DNA from: Marinicella pacifica
GTDB lineage: Bacteria; Pseudomonadota; Gammaproteobacteria; Xanthomonadales; Marinicellaceae
NCBI RefSeq assembly: GCF_014636635.1
Contig: NZ_BMEO01000003.1
Span: forward strand, 124,001-188,000
DNA length: 64,000 nucleotides
Direction of reading: 5' to 3'
The translations under genes were made by a program, and so were the position numbers. This document shows positions 43,970-52,326 of the stretch, in pieces. The first letter of the stretch is position 1, and each line of letters opens with the position of its first letter. The notes under the pieces were generated by a model. The model had not been told where the DNA came from. It ran no database searches and saw only the letters and a list, made by a program, of their open reading frames with translations.

Positions 43970-44681
43970 AGCCGACAATATTGTCAAAAGTTACCACAAA
44001 AGAACCATTATCGATTCGGTTTCTTTGTGTTTAAAAGAAGGTGAGGTGGTGGGTTTATTGGGCCCCAACGGCGCCGGTAAAACCACCTGTTTTTATATGG
44101 TGGTGGGCTTGGTGGTTGCTGACAGTGGCTGTATAACGATTGATGATGTGGATGCCACTGATTTCGGTATGCACCAACGGGCTCGACTGGGTGTCGGTTA
44201 TTTGCCCCAGGAAGCGTCAATATTCAGAAAACTCACGGTTGAGGATAATCTGATGGCGGTGTTGCAACTGCGCAAAGACCTTAATCGGGACCAACGTGAA
44301 AACCGCTGCCTCGAATTGCTCGAAGAGCTTAACGTGGATCATGTTAAAAACCAGTTGGGTATCAGTTTATCAGGTGGTGAGCGGCGCCGGGTGGAAATTG
44401 CCCGCTCACTGGCCATGGAGCCAAAATATATTTTATTGGATGAGCCATTTGCCGGTGTGGATCCGGTATCAGTGATTGATATCCAGAAAATTGTCTATCA
44501 TCTTAAAAGTAAAGGTATCGGGGTGTTAATCACCGATCACAACGTGCGTGAAACCCTGGGTATTTGTGACCGTGCCTATATTCTCAATGCCGGTAAAATG
44601 CTCACTGAAGGAAAACCGGAACAGATTATTGCCAATCCCGATGTACGAAAAGTCTATCTCGGGCATGATTTTTCGATGTGA
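43962..44681 (+). CDS. lptB: LPS export ABC transporter ATP-binding protein LptB
   Basis: ATPase of the LptB2FG extractor. Walker A GPNGAGKT (34-41), Q-loop [11 protein letters not shown], signature LSGGERRR, Walker [13 protein letters not shown] and the switch His in [10 protein letters not shown] are intact. 239 residues (E. coli 241). It ends the operon here; the expected next gene rpoN is missing. Confidence 0.97.
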   Translation: MIKADNIVKSYHKRTIIDSVSLCLKEGEVVGLLGPNGAGKTTCFYMVVGLVVADSGCITIDDVDATDFGMHQRARLGVGYLPQEASIFRKLTVEDNLMAVLQLRKDLNRDQRENRCLELLEELNVDHVKNQLGISLSGGERRRVEIARSLAMEPKYILLDEPFAGVDPVSVIDIQKIVYHLKSKGIGVLITDHNVRETLGICDRAYILNAGKMLTEGKPEQIIANPDVRKVYLGHDFSM

Positions 44682-44724
44682 TTATCAGGCGGTCTGGCTG
44701 ACTGTTTAAAAGCTGTGAATGCGA

Positions 44725-44968
44725 TTGCACTTTAACATTTATTTCTGTATATTATTAGACAGGAGGTTACGGCCATTAACACAAATTTGCGCTTATCATT
44801 CAGTATCCATTTCAACCCGCGGTCAGACTTGACCGCAAAAAAAACCTCCCGCCTTTCACAATCATCCGGACTTATATACAGTGCATTAAATGGCCACTCT
44901 TTGTCAGGGTTGATTGTGCTCATTCAAAACCTTAAACCAAAATTCAAAACAACAATGAGGTATTAGAT
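44725..44968 (+). promoter_or_regulatory. hpf upstream region: candidate promoter and long structured leader
   Basis: The 287-base lptB-hpf gap (44682-44968) stands where rpoN normally lies. TTGCAC (44725-44730) and TATATT (44748-44753) are 17 bases apart. This would give a leader of about 210 bases. In it GGAGGTT (44762-44768) can pair with AACCTCC (44843-44849), enclosing a hairpin GCGGTCA/TGACCGC (44819-44836). No rpoN remnant could be recognised. A 63-codon minus-strand frame crosses the gap, without support. Confidence 0.4.
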
Positions 44969-45295
44969 ATGCAATTAGACATCACCGGTCAACAACTTGA
45001 AGTAACTGAACCCATTAAAGACTACATTGACACCAAATTTGAACGCGTTCGACGTCATTTTGACCAGGTCTTAAGTGTTCACGTGATTTTGAGTGTGGAA
45101 AAAATCAGACATAAGTCAGAAGCCACCATGCACATCGGGGGAAAAACCTTTTTTGCCGAATCCACAGAGGATCATTTATATAAATCCATCGATGCAATGG
45201 TGGATAAACTGGATAAGCAGATCAGACGCCATAAAAGCAAATTAAATAATTATAATAATAAAGAGGCGATTGCCATTAATCGCACACAATATTAA
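44969..45295 (+). CDS. hpf: Ribosome hibernation promoting factor Hpf, short form
   Basis: Binds 70S ribosomes in stationary phase and helps form inactive dimers. 108 residues with the beta-alpha-beta-beta-beta-alpha fold: MQLDITGQQLEVTEPIKDYI, FERVRRHFDQV, IGGKTFFAESTEDHLYKSID and the basic helix KLDKQIRRHKSKL. It is the short form (E. coli 95), lacking the C-terminal dimerisation domain of long Hpf. SD AATGAGG lies upstream. A terminator-like hairpin separates it from ptsN. Confidence 0.95.
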   Translation: MQLDITGQQLEVTEPIKDYIDTKFERVRRHFDQVLSVHVILSVEKIRHKSEATMHIGGKTFFAESTEDHLYKSIDAMVDKLDKQIRRHKSKLNNYNNKEAIAINRTQY

Positions 45296-45317
45296 CCCTT
45301 AATACGCATAACATGAG

Positions 45318-45349
45318 AAAATGGCCTGACACCTTGTTGGGCCATTTTT
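45318..45349 (+). terminator. Terminator or attenuator between hpf and ptsN
   Basis: AAAATGGCC (45318-45326) pairs with GGCCATTTT (45340-45348), 9 bp with a 13-base loop, followed by one more T and TATTG. The T tract is short and ptsN follows at once, so partial read-through is likely. Confidence 0.6.
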
Positions 45350-45358
45350 ATTGAAACC

Positions 45359-45820
45359 ATGAAATTTATTGATGTTCTGGAAGAAGAAAAGATCTTACTT
45401 AATTATCATTTTATCAGTAAGAAAAGATTGTTTGAACAGGTTGGTCAGTTACTGGGTGAATCCCGCTCTCAGGGGCTTTTTATTTATCACAGTCTTCTGG
45501 ACCGGGAAAAACTGGGCAACACGTCTCTCGGCACCGGTGTTGCCTTGCCTCATGGTCGCTGCTTAAAAACCGATGAAATTCGTGCCTGTCTGATTAAATT
45601 ATCCCATCCTGCAGATTATGAGGCGGTGGATAACCAGCCGGTTCAAATTGTGGTGGGTTTGGTTTTTCCGCTTGATGTCAGACCCGAGCACCGGCGTTTT
45701 TTAAAAGAAACCGCACATTTATTCAGACAGCATGTTTTATATGAGCAGCTGGTCAATATTGATGACAAACATCAGATGATGGATACGATATTGGAGGCTT
45801 TTGAACAATGCAACAATTAG
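45359..45820 (+). CDS. ptsN: Nitrogen regulatory IIA protein PtsN (EIIA-Ntr)
   Basis: Phosphocarrier of the regulatory PTS-Ntr branch. The phosphorylated His65 lies in GTGVALPHGR. 153 residues (E. coli 163), fructose/mannitol IIA fold. In E. coli it follows rpoN and hpf, and its name comes from that link; here it keeps its place although rpoN is missing. It overlaps rapZ by 13 bases. npr (NPr), normally after rapZ, is not present. Confidence 0.94.
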   Translation: MKFIDVLEEEKILLNYHFISKKRLFEQVGQLLGESRSQGLFIYHSLLDREKLGNTSLGTGVALPHGRCLKTDEIRACLIKLSHPADYEAVDNQPVQIVVGLVFPLDVRPEHRRFLKETAHLFRQHVLYEQLVNIDDKHQMMDTILEAFEQCNN

Positions 45821-46674
45821 TGATTATCACCGGTTTATCCGGTTCTGGAAAAACCATCGTTTTACGGGCTTTGGAAGATATGGAGTATTACTGCGTGGAT
45901 AACTTGCCGGTCAGTATGTTGTCTGAATTTGCCGATCACATCAATGAAGATGTGAATTTTTATCCCAAAGTATGTGTTGGGGTTGATATCCGCAGTCAAC
46001 AAAAAGCCTTGTCTCAATTTCCTGAGATGGTAGAAACGTTAAAAAAACAGTTGCATGTCCGGGTGATTTATTTATCTGCAGCTGAGAAGGTATTGATGAA
46101 TCGCTACAGCGAAACCCGACGGCGTCACCCCCTGTCAACAGCTCAGCATAAACACTCTTTAACCGAAGCCATTCGTTTAGAAACCCAACTCATGGCAGCG
46201 GTCAAAGAGGTGGCGGATTTAATCATTGACACCAGTCAGCTAAAAGCACAACAGCTTAAACAACAGATTTGGCAAATCATGAACCAGAGCAACCAGAAAG
46301 TGACGGTAATCATCAAATCCTTTGCTTTCAAGCGCGGTGTGCCCTTTGATGCGGATTTTGTGTTTGATGCCCGTTGTCTGCCAAACCCCTACTGGGAAAA
46401 AGAATTACGGCCTTTCACCGGACAGGATAAAGCCATTATTGATTTTTTTTCCCGGCAGGAGCTGGTGGCTGAATACCTCACAGATTTGTGTGCTTTTAGC
46501 AAGAAATGGATCAATAAATTTGAAGTCAATGACCGCAGTTATATTACGGTGGCCATTGGCTGTACCGGCGGACGCCACCGGTCGGTGTATCTGGCTGAAT
46601 CTTTACACAGGTATCTGGTGGATAAAAATATCAACAACATGTTGTTACACCGGGAATTAGAAGGTGATGATTAA
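45808..46674 (+). CDS. rapZ: RNase adapter protein RapZ
   Basis: Nucleotide-binding protein that in enterobacteria directs RNase E to the GlmZ small RNA. Walker A GLSGSGKT (9-16), YCVDNLPVSML, and the C-terminal VAIGCTGGRHRSVYLAE are diagnostic. 288 residues (E. coli 284). Coupled to ptsN; three bases separate its stop from the end of the convergent folA gene. Whether a GlmZ-like RNA exists in this organism cannot be told. Confidence 0.95.
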   Translation: MQQLVIITGLSGSGKTIVLRALEDMEYYCVDNLPVSMLSEFADHINEDVNFYPKVCVGVDIRSQQKALSQFPEMVETLKKQLHVRVIYLSAAEKVLMNRYSETRRRHPLSTAQHKHSLTEAIRLETQLMAAVKEVADLIIDTSQLKAQQLKQQIWQIMNQSNQKVTVIIKSFAFKRGVPFDADFVFDARCLPNPYWEKELRPFTGQDKAIIDFFSRQELVAEYLTDLCAFSKKWINKFEVNDRSYITVAIGCTGGRHRSVYLAESLHRYLVDKNINNMLLHRELEGDD

Positions 46675-46677
46675 AAC

Positions 46678-47154
46678 TCACCGTTTGTGATAAGTGATGA
46701 CTTTAAACGGGTAATGCGGGTTAACTTCGTCAATGGGGTGGTCTGTTTGTTCTTGTATGCGCCAATCTGACCAGTTAACTTTCGGGAAATAGGTGTCACC
46801 CTCAAATTCGGCTTCAATATGGGTGATAATCATTTTATCCGCCTCAGGCAATAACAGTTCAAATATCCTGGCGCCACCAATAACCATAATTTCATTATCA
46901 GACTTGAGGTGTTGCCAATCGTGAATAATTTTAAAACCATCACGTTGGTAGTCCTGTTGGCGTGTTAACACCCAATTGACCCGCCTGGGTAAAGGCTTTT
47001 TGAGTGATTCGCAGGTTTTTCGGCCCATCAGAATGGGTTTATTTAAGGTGTTCTTTTTAAAAATTTTTAAATCCGCAGGCAGATACCACGGTAAATCATT
47101 ATCGGCACCAATCAGTCTGTTTTTATCAAAGGCTGCCACCAGAGTGAAACTCAT
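46678..47154 (-). CDS. folA: Dihydrofolate reductase FolA
   Basis: NADPH-dependent reduction of dihydrofolate; trimethoprim target. 158 residues (E. coli 159). [26 protein letters not shown] (with the substrate-binding Asp), [12 protein letters not shown] and [11 protein letters not shown] are typical. The gene follows thyA in ATGA overlap, a sensible pairing because thymidylate synthase makes dihydrofolate. Confidence 0.96.
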   Translation of the reverse strand: MSFTLVAAFDKNRLIGADNDLPWYLPADLKIFKKNTLNKPILMGRKTCESLKKPLPRRVNWVLTRQQDYQRDGFKIIHDWQHLKSDNEIMVIGGARIFELLLPEADKMIITHIEAEFEGDTYFPKVNWSDWRIQEQTDHPIDEVNPHYPFKVITYHKR

Positions 47155-47945
47155 ACTGCCACCTGGCCTTTGATGTGCGGATGGGCCCGGTAATTAATCA
47201 TTTTAAAATCACCATAATCAAAACTGAATATATCCTGCACGTCAGGATTAATATGTAAATGGGGACGCGGGTAGGGGGTTCGCTCAAGCTGTTGTTTTAT
47301 TTGTTTCAGATGATTCAGGTAAATATGGGCATCACCAAAAGTATGAATAAAGTCACCCGCCTGCAAGCCACAGACTTGTGCCACCATATGAGTGAGGAGG
47401 GCATAAGAAGCGATGTTAAAAGGCACGCCCAGAAACACATCGGCACTGCGTTGGTAAAGTTGGCAAGAGAGTTTACCGTCACTGACATAAAATTGAAACA
47501 AGCAATGGCACGGTGGTAGCGCCATATGACTGACATCCCCTACATTCCAGGCGCTGACAATATGGCGTCGCGAATCGGGGTTGGTTTTTAGGCTTTCAAT
47601 CAGTTGGCTTATTTGGTCTATCTGACCGCCGTCAGGTACCGGCCAGGAACGCCATTGGTGACCATAAACAGGGCCTAAATCACCTGATTCATCGGCCCAT
47701 TCGTCCCAGATTCTGACGCCATGCTCGTTTAAGTATCGAATATTGGTGTCACCGTTTAAAAACCAGAGTAATTCATAGATGATGGATTTGATGTGGAGTT
47801 TTTTGGTGGTCAGCAAGGGAAAACCATCGGCCAGATTAAACCGCATTTGGTACCCGAACACACTCAGTGTGCCGGTGCCGGTGCGATCTTCTTTGCGGGT
47901 TCCGTGTTGCAGAATATGGCGGGCAAAATCCAAATAAGCGCGCAT
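47151..47945 (-). CDS. thyA: Thymidylate synthase ThyA
   Basis: Methylates dUMP to dTMP with methylene-tetrahydrofolate. 264 residues, as in E. coli. Catalytic Cys in [49 protein letters not shown] and the nucleotide-binding [18 protein letters not shown] are intact. The start ATG touches a seven-base T tract of the hairpin upstream, and AAGG in the right arm of that hairpin is its only SD candidate. tmk, the next pathway enzyme, is at 5367-5999. Confidence 0.97.
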   Translation of the reverse strand: MRAYLDFARHILQHGTRKEDRTGTGTLSVFGYQMRFNLADGFPLLTTKKLHIKSIIYELLWFLNGDTNIRYLNEHGVRIWDEWADESGDLGPVYGHQWRSWPVPDGGQIDQISQLIESLKTNPDSRRHIVSAWNVGDVSHMALPPCHCLFQFYVSDGKLSCQLYQRSADVFLGVPFNIASYALLTHMVAQVCGLQAGDFIHTFGDAHIYLNHLKQIKQQLERTPYPRPHLHINPDVQDIFSFDYGDFKMINYRAHPHIKGQVAV

Positions 47946-47987
47946 AAAAAAACCTTGCTATAAAAACTTAGTATTATAGCAAGGTTT
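47946..47987 (-). terminator. Terminator of the HD-GYP gene that also holds thyA start signals
   Basis: On the minus strand AAACCTTGCTATAA (47987-47974) and TTATAGCAAGGTTT (47963-47950) form a perfect 14-bp stem with a 10-base loop, followed by T residues up to the thyA ATG. It fits an intrinsic terminator for the HD-GYP gene, which ends 27 bases upstream. Confidence 0.75.
47973..47981 (-). promoter_or_regulatory. Extended -10 promoter candidate for thyA-folA inside the terminator stem
   Basis: The minus strand reads TGCTATAAT, an ideal extended -10 box (TGnTATAAT), mostly in the left arm of the hairpin. No consensus -35 lies 16-18 bases upstream. Initiation would fall in the loop or the right arm, leaving a leader of about 20 bases with AAGG as SD. 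Confidence 0.55.
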
Positions 47988-48013
47988 AAGTGTTAATTAA
48001 CGTTCGAATTTAA

Positions 48014-49312
48014 CTAAGCAAACATACGCTGCACCACATTGGGCGCGTTGAAATTATCTAAGACGTGATCCACATCAACACCCAGTTGGGACATGCTCAA
48101 AGCACCTGTGATGCAAGGCCGTTCTTTATTGGAAAACGGGGGTTTTTTGGACAAATCAATAAAACGGGGTTTTTCAAGCACCTTGTTCTGGGCATTGCGT
48201 ATCAATAAAATTTCCGGTTTCAAACGTTTTTGCTTGTTGTGAGATAACACCAGACCAACGGAACCGTCAGATAATTGAACAGGTGATCCGGCCGGATATA
48301 AGCCAATGGCCTGAATAAACTCATCCACCAGCTGAGCGCTGAACAATTTGTTCTTTTGTTTAAATAACCACTCCATCGCTTGAGAGGATGAATACACCTT
48401 GCCGTAAGGTTTCTTACTGGTCATGGCGTCAAAGGTATCCACAATACCGGCAATTTGACCCATGGCCGGAATTTCATCACCGACCAAGCCGTAGGGATAA
48501 CCGCTACCATCAAAACGTTCGTGATGGGTTTCAGCAATGGTCAGAACATCATGGGGAATACTTTTATCTTTGGCGAGAATTTCTACACCCAACTCAACGT
48601 GAGATTCAAATATTTTACGTTCGTTTTCGGTGTAACTGTCTTTTTTGTTGAGCAGTTTTCGGCTGATTTTGGTTTTGCCAATATCGGCTAATAATACACC
48701 GGTGACCAGGGTTTCGAGTTTTTCTTCAGCGATGCCTAAGTGGCGACCAAATACAGCAGCAAGAATGGCAGAGCGTAATGAATGGCCGTAAACATATTGA
48801 CCTTTTTCTTTCAGTTGGGTCAGCCACACCAGGGTGTTGGGGTTGCGAATCACCGAATTAACCACTTGGGAGGCAATTTGTTTAGTTTTCTTAATGTCAA
48901 GCCGTTTACCAACGCGCAGATTAAAACTGGTTTCCTCAACCGCACTGTTCAAATCAATCATCAGAGAATGGGCACGACTAAATTCACGCTTTATGGGCTT
49001 TAATTGTGTGGTGTAATAATCGTGTTTAATCACCAAAGGTTGGGTACGGGTGCGGTATTTGTGACTTTTATCTTTTTTTCGCAATAAAGGAGAAGGTTTA
49101 GAAATCTCAGGCTCGGCCACCAGAGATTTACCTTTGACCACATCAATATAGACATATTCACAAAAAGCTTTGAGGTCTTTGATCTCGTTCTGACTGCGAA
49201 TGTAAAAACCCTGGAAAGGGAACGGTGTATCCAGCCATGAACGGTCTAATTTGCAGACGTACATGCCAACTTTGAGATACTTGACGGATATTTTTTCTTT
49301 TTCTATGCCCAT
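48014..49312 (-). CDS. DUF3391/HD-GYP protein with HD changed to AD
   Basis: 432 residues, cytosolic. An N-terminal DUF3391 domain (about 5-115, VKYLKVGMYVCKLDRSW) is followed by an HD-GYP c-di-GMP phosphodiesterase domain (about 140-320). The usual LLHDIGK reads LLADIGK, so the metal-binding His is Ala209, with Asp210 kept. SHVELGVEIL, ETHHERFDGSGYP and VDTFDAMTSKKPYGK keep their residues. Loss of one metal ligand makes normal hydrolysis doubtful; a c-di-GMP sensor or weak enzyme is possible. ATG with AGG eight bases upstream; ends at a strong terminator. Confidence 0.92.
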   Translation of the reverse strand: MGIEKEKISVKYLKVGMYVCKLDRSWLDTPFPFQGFYIRSQNEIKDLKAFCEYVYIDVVKGKSLVAEPEISKPSPLLRKKDKSHKYRTRTQPLVIKHDYYTTQLKPIKREFSRAHSLMIDLNSAVEETSFNLRVGKRLDIKKTKQIASQVVNSVIRNPNTLVWLTQLKEKGQYVYGHSLRSAILAAVFGRHLGIAEEKLETLVTGVLLADIGKTKISRKLLNKKDSYTENERKIFESHVELGVEILAKDKSIPHDVLTIAETHHERFDGSGYPYGLVGDEIPAMGQIAGIVDTFDAMTSKKPYGKVYSSSQAMEWLFKQKNKLFSAQLVDEFIQAIGLYPAGSPVQLSDGSVGLVLSHNKQKRLKPEILLIRNAQNKVLEKPRFIDLSKKPPFSNKERPCITGALSMSQLGVDVDHVLDNFNAPNVVQRMFA

Positions 49313-49401
49313 AATGTTAACCTTTGAAGATTATACCTTTCGTGATTTTAGCACAACTTCATTCAACTTAAGTGACACAATTCACAAAAAAACCACAAAA
49401 G

Positions 49402-49416
49402 TGACAAATTTTGTCA
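49402..49416. other. Perfect palindrome upstream of the HD-GYP gene
   Basis: TGACAAA-T-TTTGTCA, 7-1-7, about 90 bases before the HD-GYP start and 18 bases from the rpsT terminator. It looks like a dimeric regulator site. No regulator is assigned. Confidence 0.4.
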
Positions 49417-49433
49417 ATTCCCATTGCTTGCCA

Positions 49434-49473
49434 TAAAAAAACCCGGCCACCAATTCAGTCGGTGCCGGGTTTT
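49434..49473 (-). terminator. Intrinsic terminator of rpsT
   Basis: On the minus strand AAAACCCGGCACC (49473-49461) pairs with GGTGGCCGGGTTTT (49451-49438, one mismatch or bulge), followed by more T. It lies 20 bases after the rpsT stop. Confidence 0.8.
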
Positions 49474-49492
49474 ATGCTATTGTGTTGACGCT

Positions 49493-49756
49493 TTAGGCCA
49501 TGGCTTTAATTTTGGCATTGAGGCGACTTTTATGTCGTGCAATTTTATTTTTGTGGTAAAGCCCTTTGCGCGCGACACTGTCAACCACGGGGACCATTTC
49601 GTTGTATAATTTTTGTGCTTTTTCCTTGTCGCCGGCTTCAATGGCAGACAATACATTTTTAATTTTGGTGCGTGCTTTAGAGCGTTGGCTCATGTTAAGC
49701 TGTCGATTTTTTGCAGCTTGTCGGATGCGTTTTCTTGCAGATGCTGAATTGGCCAA
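49493..49756 (-). CDS. rpsT: Ribosomal protein S20
   Basis: Primary 16S-binding protein of the 30S subunit; 87 residues as in E. coli. MANSASARKRIRQAAKNRQLNMSQRSKARTK-type basic helices throughout, ending SRLNAKIKAMA. The start codon is TTG (49756-49754) behind AGGAG. E. coli rpsT also starts with UUG, a codon tied to its autogenous translational control. Divergent from murJ, as in many gammaproteobacteria. Confidence 0.97.
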   Translation of the reverse strand: MANSASARKRIRQAAKNRQLNMSQRSKARTKIKNVLSAIEAGDKEKAQKLYNEMVPVVDSVARKGLYHKNKIARHKSRLNAKIKAMA

Positions 49757-49795
49757 AACAGTTCTCCTGACTAATAGGGTTTTAAAAAACGGCGC

Positions 49796-49824
49796 ATTTT
49801 CCCATTTTTTTTATGAATAGTCAA
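49796..49824 (-). promoter_or_regulatory. Candidate rpsT promoter
   Basis: Minus strand TTGACT (49824-49819), 17-base spacer, GAAAAT (49801-49796). This leaves a leader of about 35 bases to the TTG start. Both boxes match at 4-5 of 6 positions. Confidence 0.5.
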
Positions 49825-49843
49825 TGTTTGACAGGTTAATTAA

Positions 49844-51391
49844 ATGAATTTAGCTCAATCGACAGCGGTCGTCAGTTTTTTTACTTTGCTGTCTCGGTTA
49901 TCGGGTTTTGTCAGGGATGTTTTGGTGGCACGCTATTTTGGCGCCACGGTCTGGACGGACGCCTTTTTTGTGGCTTTTCGCATCCCCAATTTTATGCGCC
50001 GCTTATTTGCAGAAGGCTCTTTTTCGCTGGCATTTATACCGGTGCTGAATGAAATCAAGACCCGCCAAAGTGAAGCTTATTTAAAAGCATACATTAACCA
50101 TGTATTGGGAGCTTTATTGGCCGCTTTACTGGTGGTTTTGGCTTTGATGGAATTGCTGGCGCCGGGGGTGATTGCTGTTTTTGCACCGGGATTATTGGAC
50201 GAGCCGGCTGCCGTGTTTAATACAACTGTCACCATGTTGCGCATCACCTTGCCTTACCTGCTATTGATTTCTTTGGTGGCATTTTCAGCCGGTATTTTGA
50301 ACAGTTTTAACCGATTTGCTGTGCCGGCTGCCACGCCGATTTTGCTGAATGTGTGTTTGGTGGTGGCGGCGATTTATTTTCGCGATGCATTCGAGGTACC
50401 GGTGGTGGCTTTGGCCTGGGGTGTTCTGGCGGCCGGTGTCGTGCAATTGTTGGTTCAGATTCCGGCGCTGATACGTCTGGGTGTGGTGCCGGTTCCGGTA
50501 TTTAAAATTCATGATCCGGAAGTTAAAAAAGTGATGAAACTGATGGTACCTACTTTGTTTGCCTCATCGGTGGCACAGATTAATTTGTTGGTTGATACTT
50601 TAATTGCTTCGATGTTGCCGCTCACGGCCAGCATCACCTTTCTTTATTATTCGGATCGTTTGATGGAGTTTCCGCTGGGCTTATTTGGAATCGCCATTTC
50701 AACGGTTATTTTACCCAAATTGTCACAAGCCTTTGCCGCCAAAGATAAGGAAGATTACCATAAAACCATGCAGTGGGGTATGTCACTGGCGATGTTGGTG
50801 GCGATTCCTTCGGCAGTGGGTTTGTTTATCCTGGCCAAGCCGGTGATTGTCACCCTGTTTACCTATAATAAGTTCAGTCCGCAGGATGCTTTGTACACGG
50901 CATACAGTTTAATGGTGTACATGCTGGGTTTACCGGCCTATATTGCCATTAAAATTCTGTTGCCGGCTTTTTATGCCCGTAAAGACCCGAAATCAGCGGT
51001 GCGAATTGCAGTCAAAGCGATGTTGGTCAATGTCATTTTAAATGTTGTTTTTGTGGCGCTGCTGTATGCCTTGGATGTGGTTTCTTTACACATGGGCCTG
51101 GCCATGGCCGGTGTCGGTTCGGCCTGGCTGCAGTGTTATTGGTTATATCAGCGTCTAAAACATGACGGTGTTATTCAACAGGCTTTGCTGCCCCTGCATT
51201 TACTGGTTAAATTGCTGGTGGCGGTGCTGATGATGGCTTTGGTGCTATGGATTATGTTGCAACACACGGGGGACTGGATGCAGTGGTTGTGGTACCAACG
51301 TCTGATGCACTTAGCGTTGCTGATTGGTGTCGGTGTGTTGGTTTATTTTGTGGTTTTATGGCTGCTTAAAGCACATAAAAAACTGCTATGA
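49844..51391 (+). CDS. murJ: Lipid II flippase MurJ
   Basis: Moves lipid II across the inner membrane for peptidoglycan synthesis. 515 residues (E. coli 511) with about fourteen membrane segments. RLSGFVRDVLVARYFGATVWTDAFFVAFRIPN and LFAEGSFSLAFIPVL at the N-terminus carry the conserved Arg/Asp residues of the cavity. It overlaps ribF by ATGA; the murJ-ribF-ileS-lspA order matches Pseudomonas. Confidence 0.96.
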   Translation: MNLAQSTAVVSFFTLLSRLSGFVRDVLVARYFGATVWTDAFFVAFRIPNFMRRLFAEGSFSLAFIPVLNEIKTRQSEAYLKAYINHVLGALLAALLVVLALMELLAPGVIAVFAPGLLDEPAAVFNTTVTMLRITLPYLLLISLVAFSAGILNSFNRFAVPAATPILLNVCLVVAAIYFRDAFEVPVVALAWGVLAAGVVQLLVQIPALIRLGVVPVPVFKIHDPEVKKVMKLMVPTLFASSVAQINLLVDTLIASMLPLTASITFLYYSDRLMEFPLGLFGIAISTVILPKLSQAFAAKDKEDYHKTMQWGMSLAMLVAIPSAVGLFILAKPVIVTLFTYNKFSPQDALYTAYSLMVYMLGLPAYIAIKILLPAFYARKDPKSAVRIAVKAMLVNVILNVVFVALLYALDVVSLHMGLAMAGVGSAWLQCYWLYQRLKHDGVIQQALLPLHLLVKLLVAVLMMALVLWIMLQHTGDWMQWLWYQRLMHLALLIGVGVLVYFVVLWLLKAHKKLL

Positions 51392-52326
51392 AGATTATTC
51401 GTTACCCGCAGCATCATCCCGTCACACTGCCTTCTGCCGTGACCATTGGTAATTTTGATGGGGTTCATCAGGGTCATCAGGCTTTAATCAGACAAACCAT
51501 TGAGGTGTCGCGTTTACAGTCGTTACAATCGGTGGTGGTCACCATGGAACCGTTGCCTGTGCAGTATTTTAAAGGCCGGTTTGAAATCAGTTTGCTGACA
51601 CCCTTTAAACAAAAAGCCCGATTGATCCAAAATCTGGGTGCCGATGTGTTATGTGTGCTCAATTTTAATCAAATTCTGGCGCGCTTATCAGCCGAAGAAT
51701 TTTGTGGTCAGATTTTAGACCGGGGATTAAAAGCAAAGCACATTGTGGTTGGCCATGATTTTAAATTTGGCGTCAACCGCACGGGCGATGTTGCGTTTTT
51801 GGCCGACTGGGGGCGAGGCCAAGGGATTAAGGTTGAGATTATGCCACCGATCAATAATCAGCACGGTCGCATCAGTTCCACACAGATTCGTTCATTATTG
51901 GCACAAGGTGACTTTCAGCAATCCCGACAGGCGTTGGGGCGTGATTATGTGATTTCAGGGCGGGTGGCGCATGGTCGAAAACTGGGCCGAAGCCTGGGCT
52001 ATCCAACCATAAATATTGAACTTAACAAAGGTGGTAACCCCTTGCACGGTGTCTATGCGGTCAAAGTCAAACTGTCTGAGCGCTGGTATCAGGGTGTGGC
52101 GTCGGTGGGTTACAACCCCACGGTTGGTGGCAATGCCAAGCGACTGGAGGTTTATGTTCTGGACTTTAATGCCGATGTGTATGGCCATTTCGTTGAAGTT
52201 TTGTTTTATAAAAAGTTGCGAAATGAAGTAGAATTTGACAGTCTATGTGCTTTGCGCACCGCCATCGAGGAAGATGTGCAACAAACCCAACACTTTTTTG
52301 CCGAACACAACAGGAGAAATCTGTGA
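51388..52326 (+). CDS. ribF: Bifunctional riboflavin kinase/FAD synthetase RibF
   Basis: Makes FMN and FAD. N-terminal nucleotidyltransferase domain ([16 protein letters not shown], about 1-180, with [15 protein letters not shown]) and C-terminal flavokinase domain ([20 protein letters not shown], about 185-310). 312 residues (E. coli 313). Coupled on both sides, with ATGA to murJ and GTGA to ileS. Confidence 0.96.
   Translation: MKIIRYPQHHPVTLPSAVTIGNFDGVHQGHQALIRQTIEVSRLQSLQSVVVTMEPLPVQYFKGRFEISLLTPFKQKARLIQNLGADVLCVLNFNQILARLSAEEFCGQILDRGLKAKHIVVGHDFKFGVNRTGDVAFLADWGRGQGIKVEIMPPINNQHGRISSTQIRSLLAQGDFQQSRQALGRDYVISGRVAHGRKLGRSLGYPTINIELNKGGNPLHGVYAVKVKLSERWYQGVASVGYNPTVGGNAKRLEVYVLDFNADVYGHFVEVLFYKKLRNEVEFDSLCALRTAIEEDVQQTQHFFAEHNRRNL

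Noticed and set aside
44732-44923. 63-codon minus-strand frame in the lptB-hpf gap, or an rpoN remnant on the plus strand
   Set aside because: Neither translation resembles a known protein; the plus-strand frames show none of the Gln-rich N-terminal or RpoN-box sequence.
52245-52322. Upstream in-frame start for IleS
   Set aside because: Lies within ribF; the GTG at 52323 has a strong SD and matches known IleS length.
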